DNA of 64,000 nucleotides from Bacteriovoracaceae bacterium (GTDB taxonomy: Bacteria > Bdellovibrionota > Bacteriovoracia > Bacteriovoracales > Bacteriovoracaceae): NCBI GenBank assembly GCA_019752535.1, contig JAIEMA010000009.1:98267-162266 (forward strand), read 5' to 3'. Numbering within the stretch: the first letter of the stretch is position 1; each line of letters opens with the position of its first letter. The translations under genes and the position numbers were made by a program. The notes beneath the pieces were generated by a model. The model saw only the letters and a program-made list of their open reading frames with translations, did not search any database and was not told the origin of the DNA. Positions 1 to 9,637 of the stretch are shown here, in pieces.

Positions 1-2
1 CC

Positions 3-950
3 TTTGGCATTGGTTCAAGAAAAATCGATGAAGGCTCAAACTGGTTTAGCATGGCCGATGATGAGCGCATGGGACGTGAATACGCCGAACAATTTATCAG
101 TGAAAACCAAGGTAAAATTTTTGGACTAGATCATCCCACCACTCGTTATATGCAAGAGAAGATGGAGTTGATCGCGAAGAACTCTGATATGCCGAATTTG
201 AAGCCGAAGGTGAGAGTCATCAATGCTGATGTGTTGAATGCGTTTGCTCTTCCTGGTGGCTACGTGTTTGTGTTTAGAGGCTTGATGGAGAAATCACCTT
301 CAGAAGCGGCCCTCATGGGAGTGCTCGGTCATGAGTGGGCGCATGTGACGGCAAGACACGGAACTCGTGGCATGACGAGATCACTTAAGACTTTAACAAC
401 GACTGTGACGATCGCTTTGATTGCGCAGGTCTGGGCGGAAGTGACAGAAGATAAAGTGAAAAAGATCGTCCTTCCTCTTATTGGAGTTGGAACTATTATT
501 GGCGGTCAATTAAGACTTTTAAGTAAGGGCAGAGAGCAAGAGGCAGAGGCCGATCGTATTGGCTCACAGTACGCCCTCCTGGCGGGCTATCACCCACGCG
601 GTATTGGCGATATGTTCGAAGTCTTTAAGCGCGAGTCAGGTGGCTCATCGACTTCATTAGAGAAGATTCTTTCAAGTCATCCGGATCATGATTCAAGAAT
701 TCAGATGAACCATATTTTAAGTTCACTCTTCTATCCAGTGAGAGTCGATTACGTCACCACATCTGTCGGCTATGAAGAAGCCGTGATTGCCATGAATAGT
801 GATGCGCTTCCAAATGCAGATACGACACTTGCTCTTGCCACGGCTTTTGTGAATGGGTTGCAGAAGCAGCAGGAAGATACAGTGACAAAGTACATGGAAG
901 GTTACGTCTCGAACATGATGAAGGATCGCACGAAGCCAGCGGCGAAATAA
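3..950 (+). CDS. M48-family metallopeptidase, 5' end cut by the window edge
   Basis: Zinc metallopeptidase of the M48 family (Oma1/BepA/HtpX-like). The zincin motif HEWAH lies near base 330, followed by ARHG as in M48, and the downstream zinc-binding Glu is in an EQEAEAD motif near base 540. An ATG exists at 51, but the frame stays open to base 3 and the upstream codons read FGIGSRKIDEGSNWFSM, joining smoothly to ADDERMGREYA, the usual M48 opening. The gene therefore almost certainly starts outside the window and the 51 start is internal. The C-terminal part (about residues 220-300) is a family-variable tail. In this family such proteins usually act in envelope protein quality control; the substrate here is unknown. 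The gene is convergent with the EamA transporter. Confidence 0.85.
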   Translation, partial: FGIGSRKIDEGSNWFSMADDERMGREYAEQFISENQGKIFGLDHPTTRYMQEKMELIAKNSDMPNLKPKVRVINADVLNAFALPGGYVFVFRGLMEKSPSEAALMGVLGHEWAHVTARHGTRGMTRSLKTLTTTVTIALIAQVWAEVTEDKVKKIVLPLIGVGTIIGGQLRLLSKGREQEAEADRIGSQYALLAGYHPRGIGDMFEVFKRESGGSSTSLEKILSSHPDHDSRIQMNHILSSLFYPVRVDYVTTSVGYEEAVIAMNSDALPNADTTLALATAFVNGLQKQQEDTVTKYMEGYVSNMMKDRTKPAAK

Positions 951-1850
951 TTATTTCTCTAAAGCCGCTATCGGTAAGGGTAGCGGCTTTTTTTTCCAAA
1001 GAATCATCAGCATCATCCCAATCATAATTAATACATTACCCCAAAGACCGATGCCTTGATGCAGACGTCCCGTCCAGGTGAGATCATAAATGATGAGCAT
1101 AAGGCTTTGAAGAAGTGTGAGCGCTGAAGCGACGGTGTTTTTTAGATTCATGTAGGAGTAGGTGAGAAAAATCTGTCCTCCAAGGCCCGTGGCGCCTACC
1201 AGGATGAGCCAAGGCCATTGCGTGAGCGTAGGCAGCGCCCAATTTCCGGGAGTGAGAGCAGAGACAATTGTGACCGCTACACCGAAGGAGAAGACGATCA
1301 CATGAGTCGGAAACTTTCCAGAGGCCCTCTTTAAGGAGAGAAAGGCGATGGCCGTAAAAAATGAGCCTACGTTGCCGACGATCCATTGAAAAGCACCATC
1401 GAGCTGCTTCATATCAAGAGCGAGCATCCAGGCGCCGGTGAGAAGAATGACGAGGCCCACGAATTCAAAACGCGTGAGTTTTTCGCGATAGAGAAACCAA
1501 GCAAAGATGGCGACGTAGAAAGGATTGGTGTTCGCGAGTGCTTTGGCATCGGCTGCGCTGGTGTATTCAAGATTATAGAAGTAGCAGATCACGGCAATGC
1601 CACCTGAGATGGAGCGTATCCAAACAGAGCGAGAGACTTTGATGTTAAGAAGTTTTGGTAAGTGCGCCCAAGCGAAAGGCATGAGTGCGATTGTGGTGAA
1701 GAGACCTCTAAAAGTTGAAATCTGAGATGAAGAGATTTCTGAAGGAAGTTGTTGTGAAGCAATCGCCATGACAGAGAAGAGCAGAGCGGAGATGACGCCG
1801 AAGAGAAGGCCCTTGGATTCGTTTTCAGGCGGCACGTTAAGGCTTTGCAA
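951..1850 (-). CDS. EamA/DMT-family membrane transporter
   Basis: Inner-membrane drug/metabolite transporter with about ten hydrophobic segments in two EamA repeats of roughly five helices each (first begins GLLFGVISALLF, second begins WIVGNVGSFFTAIAFL). Length of about 300 aa is normal for the family. The substrate cannot be told. The frame is open from a TTG at 1895, but that start has no ribosome binding site and overlaps the upstream gene by 59 bases. A TTG at 1850 has GGAG five bases upstream and overlaps by only 14 bases, so it is chosen; a GTG at 1835 is the other option. It follows the PilZ-domain gene on the same strand but has the higher GC of the left flank, so it need not belong to that unit. 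Confidence 0.8.
   Translation of the reverse strand: MQSLNVPPENESKGLLFGVISALLFSVMAIASQQLPSEISSSQISTFRGLFTTIALMPFAWAHLPKLLNIKVSRSVWIRSISGGIAVICYFYNLEYTSAADAKALANTNPFYVAIFAWFLYREKLTRFEFVGLVILLTGAWMLALDMKQLDGAFQWIVGNVGSFFTAIAFLSLKRASGKFPTHVIVFSFGVAVTIVSALTPGNWALPTLTQWPWLILVGATGLGGQIFLTYSYMNLKNTVASALTLLQSLMLIIYDLTWTGRLHQGIGLWGNVLIMIGMMLMILWKKKPLPLPIAALEK
961..995 (+). terminator. Rho-independent terminator of the M48 gene
   Basis: A perfect 10-bp stem (961-970 with 981-990), a 10-base loop and a T run to 995. It lies inside the last codons of the convergent transporter gene, so one hairpin sits in both 3' ends. Confidence 0.75.
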
Positions 1851-3753
1851 AAAAGCTCCATGCTTTTGGATGGAGAACGAAAGCCGTAAGTTCAACTATT
1901 TCATCATCATATTTATAATTATATTTAGTGCTCGAGAGTCTCCGAATCGCATGGGTAGAAAATCCACCAGCTGAGGCAACTTTTACAATTTCATTTTTTA
2001 CTTCTATCCAGTCGTCATTTAAAATTTTTCCACAATTTAAATCAATAAGATAAATAGAATCGACCCATTTTCCGGGATTCTCTCCTTCAGGAACAAATGT
2101 TAGTATACTTAGGAAATGATAACGTTCACTTTTGATTTCCCAATATTCTCTTTTGAATGGCATCTGTTTTAATTTGAACTCTTGCTTTAGATGATTTGAA
2201 GAGAAATTGTTAATGTCGAAGTCGAAGATGTCAGAAAATTCACCTAAGCCATTTTCAATAATTATATTTTTTAAGCCTTTGATTCTTTCAAACTCATGTC
2301 CTTCAATAAGGCTGGAAATTTGTAAGTCATCCTTTGAACGATAAGGAATGTTTTTTAATCTTGTGTAAAGCATTCTTGATTTTCCAAGACAATAGGATGC
2401 GCCTTCATTTTCAAGATAGTGAGTAAAGGATTTAAAAAAAGCATGACCGCTTACCCAAGCCGCAAAATGTTTTGGACACGTTGGTAATGATAATGCGTAG
2501 TCCATAATTGATTCAAAAAAAGAAGGAACAAAGTTTTTATCGACTTTATCTTCGAAACGATCACTAACAAGATCAATAATTGACCAGCAATTATTTCCAC
2601 TCTTCATTGCGCTAACATACCCCTTAGCTTTTCCAGTCTCGCTTCGATTCGTCCAACGATAGAGCCAGCTATCACTTAGGCTGTCACTTGATAGAGATTT
2701 AAGCATGTTTTTTGAAAGGCTTTTTTGATCTTTTATGAATTGTTCACTAAGGGCACCTGATTGGCAAAAGAGACTTAAAATGTCATCTTGTGAAATGTTT
2801 TGAGTATCAATGTTTGAATTTTGATAATTAGAAATTTCTTTAAGCCATTTCAGCTGATCGGCCGGTTCTCCATCAACCCACTGAAACCGAAAATATGATT
2901 CTTCATAAGATACAATGTGAGCAGACATGCTTGAGTTGGTTCTTTTTATTCGTCCTGTAGAAAGGATTATATCTTGTGATTTTTTGTCATCGATTTGGGC
3001 TAAGAATCCACTTATCGATACATTTTTAATTTTAAGACGAAGATTTTTTTGATCACTAAGTAAGGGGGAGAACTCAGCTTCGAAGTCACAGTCAAATCTT
3101 CTCGCTCGCTCTTGAAATTTCTTTACTCCATCTTTCTCGTTTTTATGCTCAATCCCTATTATGCAAAAATAATTATTGTCAGGCATAAGTGTGATTTGTC
3201 TTGTAGATCGAATATCACCAGAGATTGAGATCCATTGCTTGTTTATCCAGTAATCACCCTTTAGAGAAACATTTGAAGTCAAGCTGAAGCTAGAAGGAAA
3301 GATAAGTTCACCCCCAACTCCATTTTGAGAAATATTTAGCGCCTTAAAAATTGCTCCAATTTTCATGTCCCCATTATCGAGAAGAACTCGTGTCCATTCA
3401 TAACTCGTCGACTCTAAACTTAATCTTTGTTCTGCCCTCTCATTTGTTAATTCAATTGTTTCTGGATAATCGACCATTAGGAAAGGTGCTCTTAAGAAAC
3501 TAACTTTTTGTGTGGAGAGTGTTTTGAAGTTTTTAAATAATATGGAAAGTTGAACTTCTCCTTCAATGTTTTGATCTGCTTCACTGAATGAGTCCAAGTA
3601 AATCATTATAGCGCGAGAATCATTTTCACCAATTTCAACTATTCGCCCTAGAATTGTCATCTCTTTGAATTGTATCTGCACTTCAAGATCTAAGAAAAGT
3701 GCCTCTTTCAAGATACCTTTAATTACATTTTGATTTGAGACCGTTTTTTTCAA
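1837..3753 (-). CDS. Tandem PilZ-domain protein with unrecognised C-terminal half
   Basis: A 638-aa protein without signal peptide or membrane segment. Two PilZ-like modules are visible. The first has RAEQR (residues 106-110) then NISQNG (140-145). The second has RARR (216-219) then NVSISG (244-249). These match the RxxxR and (D/N)xSxxG halves of the c-di-GMP-binding PilZ signature, though the second arginine motif is imperfect. Residues from about 330 on are not recognised; a weak acyltransferase-like feel is not enough for a call. The TTG start overlaps the stop of the preceding ligase-like gene (TTGA) and has GGAG eight bases upstream, so the two are translationally coupled. It is part of the AT-rich block. 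A c-di-GMP-responsive role is inferred. Confidence 0.6.
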   Translation of the reverse strand: MKKTVSNQNVIKGILKEALFLDLEVQIQFKEMTILGRIVEIGENDSRAIMIYLDSFSEADQNIEGEVQLSILFKNFKTLSTQKVSFLRAPFLMVDYPETIELTNERAEQRLSLESTSYEWTRVLLDNGDMKIGAIFKALNISQNGVGGELIFPSSFSLTSNVSLKGDYWINKQWISISGDIRSTRQITLMPDNNYFCIIGIEHKNEKDGVKKFQERARRFDCDFEAEFSPLLSDQKNLRLKIKNVSISGFLAQIDDKKSQDIILSTGRIKRTNSSMSAHIVSYEESYFRFQWVDGEPADQLKWLKEISNYQNSNIDTQNISQDDILSLFCQSGALSEQFIKDQKSLSKNMLKSLSSDSLSDSWLYRWTNRSETGKAKGYVSAMKSGNNCWSIIDLVSDRFEDKVDKNFVPSFFESIMDYALSLPTCPKHFAAWVSGHAFFKSFTHYLENEGASYCLGKSRMLYTRLKNIPYRSKDDLQISSLIEGHEFERIKGLKNIIIENGLGEFSDIFDFDINNFSSNHLKQEFKLKQMPFKREYWEIKSERYHFLSILTFVPEGENPGKWVDSIYLIDLNCGKILNDDWIEVKNEIVKVASAGGFSTHAIRRLSSTKYNYKYDDEIVELTAFVLHPKAWSFFAKP

Positions 3754-4928
3754 GCGATCATCTCCGAGAGTTCGATATTAAGAAACTTCTCCTCACCTAG
3801 TGATCTCAGGAAGAGTTCATTTCTTATGAGCCTGAAGATATATTCTTTATTGCTATTTTTTACTTCGCTCAAAGAATCAAATTGTTCAATCCATAACTCC
3901 CTCGAGCGAGAGTAGGATTGTAGATCGATAGGCAGCTCTTTTAGGCACAAAAGATATTGTCCAAGTCTAATAGCCGCTAATCTCATAATCCCTTCAATAC
4001 TTTCCTGTGCAGCATCCGAACGAAATTCGATTGTTCCAATTGCTCGAGGTCGAATCACTTGAAGATCTCTTAATTTATTTAAGTCGTACGGCGATATGAT
4101 GCTTTTCTTTTGATTTATATAGGATTTATTGAAAAGTTCTTTCATCCATGATTCAAAATTCCATTCTTTGAAATCTGGCATTCCAACAAGTGGAAATGAA
4201 TGAAATACAGCGAAGTAGTGCTGCCATCTCTCTTTTATTGATATCCCTTTAGCTTCATTCATTAAAAAAGGCTCAATTTGATACAATCTATTAACAAATT
4301 TTTCATCCAACCACCATTTGTGGCCTGCTATATGAAAATGTGTTGCGGCCAAATATGAAGGGAAGTCTGCCAATTGTGTCTGGCTTTTGAAGGGGCCACT
4401 ATTGAGCATGTCTAATCGACTTTCTCTCAAACAACCTTGTTGCTTGTTTTCAACACTTTTGAGTGATGAGATTTCTTTTTGATTCAGTTTTGGTTTAAGA
4501 ACAAATTTTAAGCCTACTTTTTTAGAAGTATCTTTTATGAATTGAATATATGATTTCAGCTCTACTTCAAGAGCATGTAAATTACTATGATAGCTTAATG
4601 AAAGTTCAAGAAGGTGTGGGGGGTATTCATATCCTATTGAGTCCCAGGTTGTAGAGCTCTTCTCACATTTAATTCTTGTAAGGCATTCTCTCCCATTAAG
4701 TAATTCTGTTTCTGTTTTTATTTTGTATTTATTAGAAAGAACATTTTCAAGCTCTTTCATAAATCTTTGAGAGTCATCTAGTCCTATTGGATTGAGTTTG
4801 GAATCAAATAAAAAAAACTCAATTTCTAATCCAATTGAAATTGATTCTTGTTTTTTTTGTTTGAATTGATTTTCGCAGAGAATTTTCCACTCTTTAAAAA
4901 GTTCTTGCCAGGTATGATATGTTTTCAA
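3750..4928 (-). CDS. GCS2-like carboxylate-amine ligase
   Basis: A 392-aa protein resembling the glutamate-cysteine ligase type 2/YbdK superfamily. It shows GLEIEFFLFD near residues 33-42 (the acidic metal/ATP strand), PPHLLELSLSYH, ATHFHIAGHKWW near 200, and a late IGTIEFRSDAAQE motif like the GT(I/V)E.R segment of GCS2 enzymes. The expected reaction is ATP-dependent amide bond formation between a carboxylate and an amine; the substrates cannot be inferred and glutathione synthesis is not implied. It starts at TTG, with AAGGA seven bases upstream and no nearby ATG. It overlaps the PilZ protein downstream by four bases and is divergent from the methyltransferase gene. Confidence 0.65.
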   Translation of the reverse strand: MKTYHTWQELFKEWKILCENQFKQKKQESISIGLEIEFFLFDSKLNPIGLDDSQRFMKELENVLSNKYKIKTETELLNGRECLTRIKCEKSSTTWDSIGYEYPPHLLELSLSYHSNLHALEVELKSYIQFIKDTSKKVGLKFVLKPKLNQKEISSLKSVENKQQGCLRESRLDMLNSGPFKSQTQLADFPSYLAATHFHIAGHKWWLDEKFVNRLYQIEPFLMNEAKGISIKERWQHYFAVFHSFPLVGMPDFKEWNFESWMKELFNKSYINQKKSIISPYDLNKLRDLQVIRPRAIGTIEFRSDAAQESIEGIMRLAAIRLGQYLLCLKELPIDLQSYSRSRELWIEQFDSLSEVKNSNKEYIFRLIRNELFLRSLGEEKFLNIELSEMIA

Positions 4929-5120
4929 CGCTAAATCCTTGTGTTTTAAAGCTTATCGGTTTTTAAGTCATTATTTATTAGGTACTTGGGAATGGCTGAT
5001 AGGGATGGTTGGTTTTTGAGAAAGCACTCCAGGAGCCAGTTTCGAAAATGATGACGATCTGCTGACAAAATAACAATATAGCTGTTTTCTTTGTTAAAAT
5101 AATCTCAACTTGGGGGACTT

Positions 5121-5897
5121 GTGAGCATTCAAACAAATTCATATCTGTTGGCCGATCCAGTTTTACGAAAAAAAGAGGAAGCTAGGCTTTTCGAGCAAGC
5201 AACCCTGCTTTTTGGCTTAGAAATGAAACAGATTCTCAGAGACTTACCAAAAGATGATCAACTAACAATTATTGATTTGGGTGCGGGTAACGGCACATAT
5301 TTGAGTTGTTTTGAAAATCATTTTAAACGTGCTGAATTGATTGCTGTTGATAAAAATGAATATCTAATAGAACAGGGTAAAATTCGACATCCAAATATCC
5401 ATTTCATTAAAAAAGATGTTCTTGAATTTGTATCAAATGATGTTCTTAATAAGCCAAGAATTATTTTTGTCTTAAGGTTTGTTCTGCAGCATATGAACCC
5501 AAAATATATTGAAACTCTTATTACTGACTTAAGGAATAATTTTGGCGGGCATAAGCTTATCGTTATTGATGTTAATGACAAAAAATTTGAAGACGGAGGG
5601 AACAGTCTAATTAAGAAAATGCATGATGATTTAGTATTTAAGCAACATCAAAATGGTGGCAATAGGTACGTGACTGAGGTTATCGATAAATTGCTTGGCA
5701 AACTTGAAATGAATGTTGTGAAAGTAGAAGATATTTTCTATAGCACCAACAATATTGAAATTTCTATGTTTAATAATATATTTCTCGAACTTTTATTCAT
5801 GAATTCGAAAGAAGAAATAGCCCATGATCATTTAGCAAGATTAGAACTAACGAGAAATGTAGCCTTCTATTCTAGAGTTCAAGTAATCGATCTATGA
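5121..5897 (+). CDS. Class I SAM-dependent methyltransferase
   Basis: A soluble 258-aa protein with a Rossmann methyltransferase core. Motif I is IIDLGAGNGTY (about residues 49-59), followed by an acidic post-I position at VDKNE, KKDVLEF (motif II) and FVLQHM (post-II). The acceptor is unknown; the size and motif order suit small-molecule methyltransferases. The GTG start at 5121 has GGGGGA just upstream. Its stop overlaps the start of the next membrane gene (ATGA), so the two are coupled. It lies in the AT-rich block, divergent from the GCS2-like ligase across about 190 bases. A shared pathway of ligase, methyltransferase and exporter is possible but only inferred. Confidence 0.75.
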   Translation: MSIQTNSYLLADPVLRKKEEARLFEQATLLFGLEMKQILRDLPKDDQLTIIDLGAGNGTYLSCFENHFKRAELIAVDKNEYLIEQGKIRHPNIHFIKKDVLEFVSNDVLNKPRIIFVLRFVLQHMNPKYIETLITDLRNNFGGHKLIVIDVNDKKFEDGGNSLIKKMHDDLVFKQHQNGGNRYVTEVIDKLLGKLEMNVVKVEDIFYSTNNIEISMFNNIFLELLFMNSKEEIAHDHLARLELTRNVAFYSRVQVIDL

Positions 5898-6730
5898 TGG
5901 CACTTTCTCTGCTGGTGTTAATCTCTCTAAATATCGTTTTTCTAGGTTACATCAAGGGGAATTTTCTATATCCATCAGACTCTTTTTTGTTTGTAGGGTT
6001 ATCCTATTTTCTTGTCGGTATAATTTGTGCTGGACGGTTTAAAAAAGAAGGTTTTTCGAGGATTTCAAATATCTCGGGTTGGGCAATTAGTTTAGCGAGT
6101 ATATTCTATTTGTATAATTCAAAGTCTTTAAAAATCTTTCCCTCTGATATTATTTTGGCTCAAATGGTTTCGCCCTATTTAGCCATTTTATGGGTTGAGA
6201 AGAAAATAATTAATTTTAGGGCATTGAAGTTTTCAAGATTAGATCTTTTGCCGGTTCTAGTTTTAAGCACTGTTTTACTTCTTAAGTTAGTTGATTCAAC
6301 TTCTGAACATGCATGGTCTCTTATTATCCTGTTGTTTTTGTTTTTGATGACTCAAATAAATTTACGAATCATTTCTAAGAAGAATCTGCTTCCCGGCCTT
6401 TTGAGTTATGGTAATTTGTTGGTTGGAGTTTCGCTGCTTTCGTATCTTCCATTCTCAAATGATGCAATAACCTTAAGTCTGAATATTTATCTAGTGGTGA
6501 CTCTGCTTTTATCTGTTGTTTTGATTCTTTGTCTCGAAACACTTTTTGTAAAAGTCCTTCGCGAACTTAATCCAATCGTATCTGCAACATTGATTTCTTC
6601 AGGACTTCCATTGTCAGTCTTTTACGAGGCAATTTTCTTTTCGAGACTGAATTATGCTGAAATAACTTTGAGCGTCCTATACGTTTTATCAGTGGGCTTT
6701 TTGTATATTAGGAAGCCTTTGCCATCTTAG
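5894..6730 (+). CDS. Multi-pass membrane protein, possibly EamA/DMT-like
   Basis: A 278-aa, very hydrophobic protein with about nine or ten predicted transmembrane stretches separated by short polar loops, the size and helix density of EamA/DMT transporters. A segment reading SDIILAQMVSPYLAIL recalls the end of a first EamA repeat, but no diagnostic motif is certain. It is coupled to the methyltransferase by a four-base overlap. Its 3' end overlaps the convergent receptor gene by 23 bases. It could export or import the product of the neighbouring enzymes; that is inference. Confidence 0.55.
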   Translation: MMALSLLVLISLNIVFLGYIKGNFLYPSDSFLFVGLSYFLVGIICAGRFKKEGFSRISNISGWAISLASIFYLYNSKSLKIFPSDIILAQMVSPYLAILWVEKKIINFRALKFSRLDLLPVLVLSTVLLLKLVDSTSEHAWSLIILLFLFLMTQINLRIISKKNLLPGLLSYGNLLVGVSLLSYLPFSNDAITLSLNIYLVVTLLLSVVLILCLETLFVKVLRELNPIVSATLISSGLPLSVFYEAIFFSRLNYAEITLSVLYVLSVGFLYIRKPLPS

Positions 6731-9551
6731 TATTTAGATTTTGTGATTGTTTTTGGTAATCCTTTATCTCATCCCAGTTGAAATTTAGACTAAAGACTCT
6801 TCTTCCGTTTTCTGGAACTATGAATTTTGTCTCAATCAGGTTCGGTAAGTAGTTTAATGAATCATCTGTAAATATTATTCTGTAAGGATTTTCTTTTTGA
6901 ATGGTTTTTGCTAGAGATTCTAGCTTTGTAAGGTTAGCCATTTCCTGGCCTGTTATGGCCCATTGATTCTTTTGCGATTCAACGATACCCATTGATATGT
7001 CACCATAACTAATACAGTAACGTGCTTTAGGAGTGTTCGGATTTAGGAATTCATAAAAATGCTTGGCAAAATGTTTTACGTAAAATTCATCTATCGCTTG
7101 TGATGCTTCAGATAAAAATAGAATTATGGATTTAACCTCATCAATTGTAACCTCAGCTGTACTTAGCGTTATGTAGAATGCATCCCAAGTGAAGTTTTTG
7201 TATGCCAAGTTATGTTTTTTACATAATTGAATAATAAAGGGTTTAATCTCTTTTTCTACATTATCTATCCAAGCCTCTTTTCCAAGAGTATTTGATATCT
7301 TGGTACTTGATTTTAGATCCATCATTATAAGTACGCCAGTGTCTACTTGTCTTGCATCTAGGTTCTTTATATATGTATCTAAGTGCTCTTCTGGGATAAA
7401 TGTTTCAAGTGCTTTTTGTGTTTCTAGATGTTTCTCTTCTTTTAAGTGAACCGATATAGCATTTGAGATGATATTGCTGAGTTTTTCGAAAATAGGCTTC
7501 ATGCTCATTTTGAAATGGTTGTTTTCTGAGACTTCCAGAAAGATTACACCCCATATTTTTTTATTTGTAGAATCCATTGAACAGTAGATTGGGATACTGA
7601 CACAGCTATTTGTTTTAGATAGTTTAAAGAAGTAATTTGTGAATTCATGGAAGACACCTGAATGCAAACTTACATCTTGAATAAGTATTATCTTTTTCTT
7701 GTTGATTGAGATTGGCAGAGGGCCTTGTTCGTTATCTTTATGTGCAAAAACTTTCCCGTTTATATATCTCTCTTTGATCTCATCTATATAATTCTCTATT
7801 GCTAGCACGTGCACTTGTCGAGTTTCATGGTCAAGCTCACCAATAAATCCATGTGAGTTAAATAATTTGTTAATTTGAGTAATAAGTTCCTGAGTATATC
7901 CTTTCATGTCTTGTTTTGTCGTTATCGCATTGATACTACTTTCTAGTTCATGAAGCCCCTGGTAGTGCTCCATTTCTTTTTCCATTTTGGTTTGCTTTAT
8001 TTTTGATATCAGACTCGGTACAGAGATTTCAGCAATTAGGCGTTGATCAAAGAGCGATCCAGAATATTCCGAATTCTCGCTTTTATAGTTGGTGAAAGCA
8101 AAAGCTCCAAAGCAGTCTTGTTCGTTTATCATTGGCACAACCGAAAATGTGTCCTTTTGATAATTTATTTCATTATTGTTTTTTTTTGATTTTATGGATT
8201 TGATTTTCTGATCTTTTGAACTTGCATTCCACAAGGCTTCTCTTGTTGAGATAACGTGAGCGAAGACAGGTGGTAATTCTTCGCGGAACATTATTTCTTT
8301 AGAGACTTTATTGTTTACGATTGAATAACTCCTGATTTCGCATCTGCTCTCGGGGAGGATATAGAGGTAAGTAAGTTTCTCTACGTTTAACAATCGGATA
8401 AGTTCGACTTCAAAATCTTCAATATTTGAATCGTTAAGTTTCTCATTCGAATTCGTTAGCTTTGTTACTCTTCCTATGAGTAGAGAAAGTTTCTTAATAT
8501 AGCACATGCTTTCATAGGATAAATAGAATCCAATAAAGATACTAGTTGTCATCGAGGATGGTAAGTTTGGAACGTTCATTATTTTTAAAACAGCAATTGC
8601 AGTAAGAAATGAATAGAAGATGAAAATTTCTTTTTTGAATTTTATTCCTAACGCCAATGATGTAATTGAAACAATAGAAATCAAGGTAATAAGTGCAGTC
8701 GGAAAGAAATACGTAAAATTGAGAGCGCTATATGTAAGTAGAGTGAGAATTGCGATTGCTCTTGTGACTTTATTAATTTTTTCCGTTTTAATTGAAACTA
8801 ATAAATATGAAAGTATTGGTAAAAAATGTGCAAAGCCACTGGATAAGGAAACTATTTTATTAAATATTTGTGGGAATGTTTGAATCGGAAGTATTGTTTG
8901 TCCCAAATTTGATGCAAAAACCAGAAATAAGCACCAAATACCGATGTGCTCAGTAAATGGATTTATTTTAATTTCTTTATCATAGAAATTCTTTGCAAGC
9001 ATTTGGATGAGACCAACAAATATAAAGAGGTAAGCTAATAGTTTTGTAAATTCTATTGTAAAAAACTCATAGAGTTTTGAGACAGCGGTTATACTTTCTT
9101 TTGTACCGATAACAACTGAGCCATTGAGATGACCTTTTCTCACGGCTCCATGGCGACTCCAAGCTTCAACATTTATATAATTGCCACAATCTCTTGGTAT
9201 CTCTACGCTTTGATATATAGTCATTAAGTCAAAACGTTGTCCCGGGCTCATTGGGTCATCATATTCTTTAATTATTTTGCCATTAGAGCATATGTATCTT
9301 GTGGCCGAGATGATCGAGCCTGTGCCTAACCAATTCAATTCTTTTGTAACTCGATGGAGTGGAATTTTATAAGATGTTGTGCAATCGGAGTTTTCAGTAC
9401 TAAGGCTTTCACATTTAGTTTTATATTGGTCCATCGAATTGAGAATATGAACGTTTGATGAATTAAAGAGTTTGACGTAACGAGCTGCCCATTCGGTTCC
9501 ATAACCAAATATGAGCGCAGCTATAAATGCAACTGTTGCGGCTAAATTCAT
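6708..9551 (-). CDS. Membrane receptor: 7TM-like, two GAF domains, degenerate class III cyclase domain
   Basis: A 947-aa protein. After a first helix (residues 1-25) comes an extracytoplasmic region of about 130 residues with several cysteines, then seven or so membrane helices (about 160-355), a GAF domain (about 375-520), a linker, a second GAF domain (about 545-725) and a class III nucleotide cyclase-like domain (about 735-925). In the cyclase domain the two metal aspartates have counterparts (MMDLKSST and FTWDAF) and ISYGDISMGI matches the dimer strand. The segment GQEMANLTKLE, however, replaces the usual transition-state Asn by Ala and the Arg by Lys. Cyclase activity is therefore doubtful; a binding or regulatory role is possible. 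The ATG start has GGAG three bases upstream. A cNMP-binding domain gene is divergent from it. Confidence 0.7.
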   Translation of the reverse strand: MNLAATVAFIAALIFGYGTEWAARYVKLFNSSNVHILNSMDQYKTKCESLSTENSDCTTSYKIPLHRVTKELNWLGTGSIISATRYICSNGKIIKEYDDPMSPGQRFDLMTIYQSVEIPRDCGNYINVEAWSRHGAVRKGHLNGSVVIGTKESITAVSKLYEFFTIEFTKLLAYLFIFVGLIQMLAKNFYDKEIKINPFTEHIGIWCLFLVFASNLGQTILPIQTFPQIFNKIVSLSSGFAHFLPILSYLLVSIKTEKINKVTRAIAILTLLTYSALNFTYFFPTALITLISIVSITSLALGIKFKKEIFIFYSFLTAIAVLKIMNVPNLPSSMTTSIFIGFYLSYESMCYIKKLSLLIGRVTKLTNSNEKLNDSNIEDFEVELIRLLNVEKLTYLYILPESRCEIRSYSIVNNKVSKEIMFREELPPVFAHVISTREALWNASSKDQKIKSIKSKKNNNEINYQKDTFSVVPMINEQDCFGAFAFTNYKSENSEYSGSLFDQRLIAEISVPSLISKIKQTKMEKEMEHYQGLHELESSINAITTKQDMKGYTQELITQINKLFNSHGFIGELDHETRQVHVLAIENYIDEIKERYINGKVFAHKDNEQGPLPISINKKKIILIQDVSLHSGVFHEFTNYFFKLSKTNSCVSIPIYCSMDSTNKKIWGVIFLEVSENNHFKMSMKPIFEKLSNIISNAISVHLKEEKHLETQKALETFIPEEHLDTYIKNLDARQVDTGVLIMMDLKSSTKISNTLGKEAWIDNVEKEIKPFIIQLCKKHNLAYKNFTWDAFYITLSTAEVTIDEVKSIILFLSEASQAIDEFYVKHFAKHFYEFLNPNTPKARYCISYGDISMGIVESQKNQWAITGQEMANLTKLESLAKTIQKENPYRIIFTDDSLNYLPNLIETKFIVPENGRRVFSLNFNWDEIKDYQKQSQNLNTKMAKAS

Positions 9552-9637
9552 AAACTCCGAATTCAGGATATGTCTCTAATTTCATATATTTTTCGGCTTA
9601 ACTTGCTTAATAAGTTAACTTCATTGATATTTAAATA

